Source: Phycisphaerae bacterium
Lineage (GTDB): Bacteria; Planctomycetota; Phycisphaerae; JAAYCJ01
DNA length: 27,731 nt
Reading direction: 5' to 3'
Assembly (NCBI GenBank): GCA_015486815.1
Contig: WFQY01000529.1
Location: forward strand, 1-27,731
In this document: positions 24,683 to 27,731 of the stretch, in pieces
Position numbering within the stretch: position 1 is the stretch's first letter
How the letters are laid out: each line of letters begins with the position of its first letter
Notes under the pieces: generated by a model
Told to the model about the DNA's origin: nothing
What the model saw: only the letters and a program-made list of their open reading frames with translations
Databases searched by the model: none
Program-made: the position numbers and the translations under genes

Positions 24683-24712
24683 TATATCAATTACTCGTAT
24701 ATCAATTACTCG
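24683..24712. repeat. 15-bp perfect tandem duplication at TPR gene stop
   Basis: TATATCAATTACTCG is repeated head-to-tail at 24683-24697 and 24698-24712. Each copy carries the minus-strand stop codon of the TPR gene in the same frame, so the duplication leaves two successive stops. A pyrimidine-rich (plus strand) TTCT-type tract lies next to it at about 24645-24682. Confidence 0.85.
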
Positions 24713-27104
24713 CTGCCAAACCCGCATCGGAATAATCCGTTAGGCCTGACCGATAATTCCAATCTATCCACCGCTGCCAATCCTTCCGCGACATTGGCAG
24801 ACCCTGACGAACGAAAACCTCATCAGGCAGCTGATTCAACAACCATTTCATTCGCTCCAAAATTGCTCGTGTACGCTCCGGCTGACCCAACCGCTGATAC
24901 GCATTTACTATCTGAACATAACCAGCCAAAGCTATCGGCGACCTATCGTAACGGTCAACAACCTGTTCGTACGCCTTTATTGCCTTACCGTATTCGCCAA
25001 GATCGTAAAGCGAATCGGCATAATAGACATAAGCAAGCTTAAGATAACTATCTTCCAAAGTGCTGCGATTTTTCAGCGAATCCAACGCAGATATTGCCTT
25101 ACGATATGCATCTTTAGCCATAGTTAGATTCGACCGCCAACCATGCATCAAACGCCTACTTATCACTCTGTCCGACGTCTCCTTTGCTTGCGAAAGATAT
25201 TGATTCGAGACCTTCCTATAACACTGAGCTAGCAAAAATTCCGCTTCCGGAACTTCTCGCGAATTCTTATATCTCTCCATCGTTTCTTCGAGCCGAGCCA
25301 AAGCAAGGTCATATTTTCCCATCTGATAATAGAGCCTACCGAGTAGAAACAAAGCCTTTCTGTATTCCGTTGAAGCGGGAGTAAATAATTCCTGCCTCGA
25401 TGTATCATCCACTATATCCAGTAAAATCTTCTCCGCTTTACCATAGCCCTTAGGTCCCATTGCAATATATGTCGTTGCAAGTGGCACTAACGAACGCAAT
25501 CCCCAAGGTGTACGCGTGTATTCCTTAATCAATTTTTGGTAATTTTTCCGAGCGTCCGCAAATCTGTTTTCCGATTGATATATCCGAGCGAGTTTAAACA
25601 ATCCTTCCGGAATATGATTATCCGTAGGCCAATCTTGTACAAACTCTTCGAGCAGCTTGACCATACGAGCACCTCCGCCCGCCTTTTCATACGAGACGAT
25701 ACCATCCCACAACGCCTCAGCTGCATCACTATGCAATATCCCTTCGGAATGCGAAAACTCCACATAATATTTTCCCGCTTGCATATAACAATTGCGCATC
25801 TTTGCTCGTACCTTCTCCGCAAGCGACGCATCTTGAATCTTCTTCAGTCTTTTCGCTTCCGCATCGCCAAGCTGACGATACCACCCCGCAATTCGCCCGA
25901 TAAGTACATTACGCACAAGAAAATTATTCTTATCGATATGATTCAACTGCAATACCGCAAATCGAACTGCCTGTTCAAGATTATTATTTTTAGCAAGCTC
26001 ACCGAAAACCGATTCCAAAGATTTCAATATGTCCTCTTTCGATACAAGTCTGTTATTGCCAAGCTGACTCAATAAACTAAAACATTCTTTATAACTCGAT
26101 ATGGCATCATCAAATCTGTGTAAAACTATTTCCGCACGGGCGCGATATAAGACAGCTGCAAGATGATAATCGGTTAACGGATGTTCGCGAATTACGCTTT
26201 TGAAAAATGCTATCGCCTCTTCAGGTCTTTCGTCGTCGAAACAAATCCGTCCGAGCAGTAATGTAACCTTTGCATCAAGCTCACCACGCGAAGCCAATTT
26301 GTTCAGAATATCCCTGAGTGCAGGTTCAGCTAAATCCAATTGATGTTGATAATATTGCCCCAATGCCAAGCTGTATTCGAGCTGCAGTTTATTCTCCTGC
26401 TGCTTTACCCTCTTTAATGCCTGTTTGATAAGCGCGACCGCCTGCGAAAATTTCCCTTTCTTAAACAACAATTCGGTCTTCAACCCTAACACCCAGACAA
26501 AATCACTTTCCGAAAGTCCCTTTTGAGAATAAAGCCTGTTTAACGTATAGACATATCGCTTCCGGATATTATGCTTGCTCGTTCGAGGCAGAATTTTAAT
26601 AAGCTGTTTCAATATCTCTATCTTTTTGTCGCTCCCCTCTGCCAATGATTCTTCGAAATAATCCACCGCTTCATCATATTTCTTCTGCCAACTATAAATA
26701 TAACCAAGCATTAAATGTTCTTGCGCATTTAGCTTCCTTATCTCCGAAACTTTTTTCAAATGTCTGAATATTATCGAAAGCTTTTTAGGGTTATGGTCTT
26801 CGAGTGTCTTTTCCTTTATGAAAAATATTTGAGCAAGCAGACTGTTCAGATGTGCACGCTGAGTAGGCTTTAAATCCTCATCTTCGAGTAAAACCGCCGC
26901 CATTTTAGCTGATTCGAGATACTGCCCCTGTGCGAAAAATTTATCACATGCGGATATATATTGCTCAATGGATTTGCTCTTTTGAGACGATACTATACGA
27001 TATACCCCAAGCGCAGCCAGCACTATCGACAAAACCAATGTCGGTATCTGCCATCTGTCTGCCAATTCCCTTAATGCAATTTTAAACCAGCTGCTCTCAG
27101 TCAT
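24702..27104 (-). CDS. Large membrane-anchored TPR protein, function unknown
   Basis: 800 residues. A single membrane helix lies at about residues 21-39 (IPTLVLSIVLAALGVYRIV), preceded by a short basic cytoplasmic part. The rest, about 750 residues, is predicted helical repeat with many TPR-like pairs, for example LMLGYIYSWQKKYDEAVDYFEESL, TLLLGRICFDDERPEEAIAFFKSVI, LFLLGRLYYQMGKYDLALARLEETM and YYADSLYDLGEYGKAIKAYEQVVDRY. By the positive-inside rule the TPR domain should be periplasmic. The ATG at 27104 has GGAG 7 bp upstream; the overlapping GTG one codon earlier is less well spaced. It lies between a MerR regulator and the FlgN-like gene, so a scaffold role in motility is possible but unproven. 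Confidence 0.8.
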   Translation of the reverse strand: MTESSWFKIALRELADRWQIPTLVLSIVLAALGVYRIVSSQKSKSIEQYISACDKFFAQGQYLESAKMAAVLLEDEDLKPTQRAHLNSLLAQIFFIKEKTLEDHNPKKLSIIFRHLKKVSEIRKLNAQEHLMLGYIYSWQKKYDEAVDYFEESLAEGSDKKIEILKQLIKILPRTSKHNIRKRYVYTLNRLYSQKGLSESDFVWVLGLKTELLFKKGKFSQAVALIKQALKRVKQQENKLQLEYSLALGQYYQHQLDLAEPALRDILNKLASRGELDAKVTLLLGRICFDDERPEEAIAFFKSVIREHPLTDYHLAAVLYRARAEIVLHRFDDAISSYKECFSLLSQLGNNRLVSKEDILKSLESVFGELAKNNNLEQAVRFAVLQLNHIDKNNFLVRNVLIGRIAGWYRQLGDAEAKRLKKIQDASLAEKVRAKMRNCYMQAGKYYVEFSHSEGILHSDAAEALWDGIVSYEKAGGGARMVKLLEEFVQDWPTDNHIPEGLFKLARIYQSENRFADARKNYQKLIKEYTRTPWGLRSLVPLATTYIAMGPKGYGKAEKILLDIVDDTSRQELFTPASTEYRKALFLLGRLYYQMGKYDLALARLEETMERYKNSREVPEAEFLLAQCYRKVSNQYLSQAKETSDRVISRRLMHGWRSNLTMAKDAYRKAISALDSLKNRSTLEDSYLKLAYVYYADSLYDLGEYGKAIKAYEQVVDRYDRSPIALAGYVQIVNAYQRLGQPERTRAILERMKWLLNQLPDEVFVRQGLPMSRKDWQRWIDWNYRSGLTDYSDAGLAASN

Positions 27105-27148
27105 CACGGGGCTCCATCCCCAATATAAATGTAATTATCAAATCTATT

Positions 27149-27511
27149 TTATTCCGTCGAGCCGGATAACATCGAATCCTTCCGATCAAATGCTTCTTTG
27201 ATCCTCAACAGCGGATAACTATCCTTCAATTGCTTTATCGCTTCAAGTCGGTGAAACACATCTTCTTCGTAAAGCCTATGCCCCGAAGATGTCCACTTAC
27301 TCTCGCGTATCAAACCCATCGCAGTATAATTATGAATCGTCTGCCTCGAAAATCCCGAAAACTCTACCACCTCACCTATCCGATAAAGCTTAGGCGGTAT
27401 AGCAGCGGAAGAAATCTGTTCGAGTTTGTGTAAAATCTCCGTAATATCCGAATCAATTTTTTCTCGCTCATCAGAAAAATTTCCGGAATTAGTTTTCATC
27501 AAAGAAACCAT
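27149..27511 (-). CDS. MerR-type helix-turn-helix regulator
   Basis: 120 residues. The MerR DNA-binding domain spans about residues 41-110: LYRIGEVVEFSGFSRQTIHNYTAMGLI is the helix-turn-helix, and SSGHRLYEEDVFHRLEAIKQL is the wing and following helices. A charged N-terminal extension of about 40 residues, possibly helical, precedes it. It lacks a C-terminal effector domain and metal-binding cysteines, so it resembles stand-alone HTH proteins such as MlrA/CarA-type N-terminal domains rather than metal sensors. Ligand and target are unknown. It heads the group of co-directional genes leading to the flagellar kinase and activator. Confidence 0.85.
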   Translation of the reverse strand: MVSLMKTNSGNFSDEREKIDSDITEILHKLEQISSAAIPPKLYRIGEVVEFSGFSRQTIHNYTAMGLIRESKWTSSGHRLYEEDVFHRLEAIKQLKDSYPLLRIKEAFDRKDSMLSGSTE

Positions 27512-27731
27512 TGCCCTGTAATCCTTATGCTACACACAAACAAGAACAAAATACGAACGCCCGAATAGGCTCTGTAAAAATCATTCCGTCAAAAATCTCA
27601 TCATTCGATAAGCCCAACAATCCTGCTCTCACATCCGGTTAATTTGCATCTCGTTGTCAAAATCATCACAATCATCACACACGCTACGGGACGACTTTTA
27701 CATTTTATAAAATATCTAATACATATTTTGA
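27512..27731. other. Upstream region of the MerR gene
   Basis: 220 bp without a recognisable gene; presumably holds the promoter of the MerR-TPR-flgN-kinase-regulator unit. On the minus strand a TTGACA is present at about 27655, but no good -10 box lies at the right spacing. The 9-mer ATCATCACA is repeated head-to-tail at 27662-27679. I see no sigma-54 or sigma-28 match. Confidence 0.5.

Overview
The window is an almost uninterrupted flagellar gene cluster. Every convincing gene is on the minus strand, so transcription runs from about 27.5 kb down to position 49. The organism is a motile bacterium with a Gram-negative-type flagellar gene set, moderate-to-low G+C, and frequent GTG/TTG as well as ATG starts. 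The mixture of genes (flhF/flhG, a WhiG-type FliA, FlbD, a sigma-54 NtrC-family activator, a MotE-like protein, a very short FlgD) would fit a planctomycete of the Phycisphaerae type, but that is a weak inference. No rRNA, tRNA, CRISPR array, plasmid or phage gene was seen.

Layout in transcription order. (1) 27.5-21.9 kb, control module: a MerR-type regulator, an 801-residue membrane-anchored TPR protein of unknown role, a FlgN-like chaperone, a cytoplasmic histidine kinase and a sigma-54-dependent response regulator. (2) 21.92-21.76 kb, a regulatory gap with a consensus-perfect -24/-12 sigma-54 promoter and, about 80-115 bp upstream of the predicted transcription start, a 21-bp direct repeat of dyads that could be the activator's binding sites. 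(3) 21.8-14.9 kb, rod, MS-ring and export ATPase genes: flgB, flgC, fliE, fliF, fliG, fliH, fliI, fliJ. A 216-bp MITE-like element with 18-bp terminal inverted repeats sits between fliE and fliF. (4) 15.0-10.5 kb, hook genes: motE-like, fliK, flgD, flgE, flbD. (5) 10.5-3.3 kb, fliL, fliN and the export gate fliO, fliP, fliQ, fliR, flhB, flhA. (6) 3.3 kb to the end, placement and late control: flhF, flhG, a small two-TM protein, and fliA (sigma-28).

How it fits together (inference from families): the kinase/regulator pair with sigma-54 would switch on the long flgB-to-fliA unit, which builds the basal body, export gate and hook. FliA, the last gene, would then drive late genes (flagellin, caps, motor, chemotaxis), none of which are in the window. 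Most junctions are tight (ATGA or TAATG overlaps), consistent with a single transcription unit of about 21.7 kb.

The most notable points are the sigma-54 promoter with tandem dyads, the MITE-like insertion inside the operon, absence of fliM next to a fliN that carries a long acidic repeat-rich extension, several gene junctions where a short sequence at the stop codon is duplicated just downstream, and the uncharacterised TPR protein in the regulatory module. I see no wholly new system; the novelty is in regulation and in the accessory proteins.
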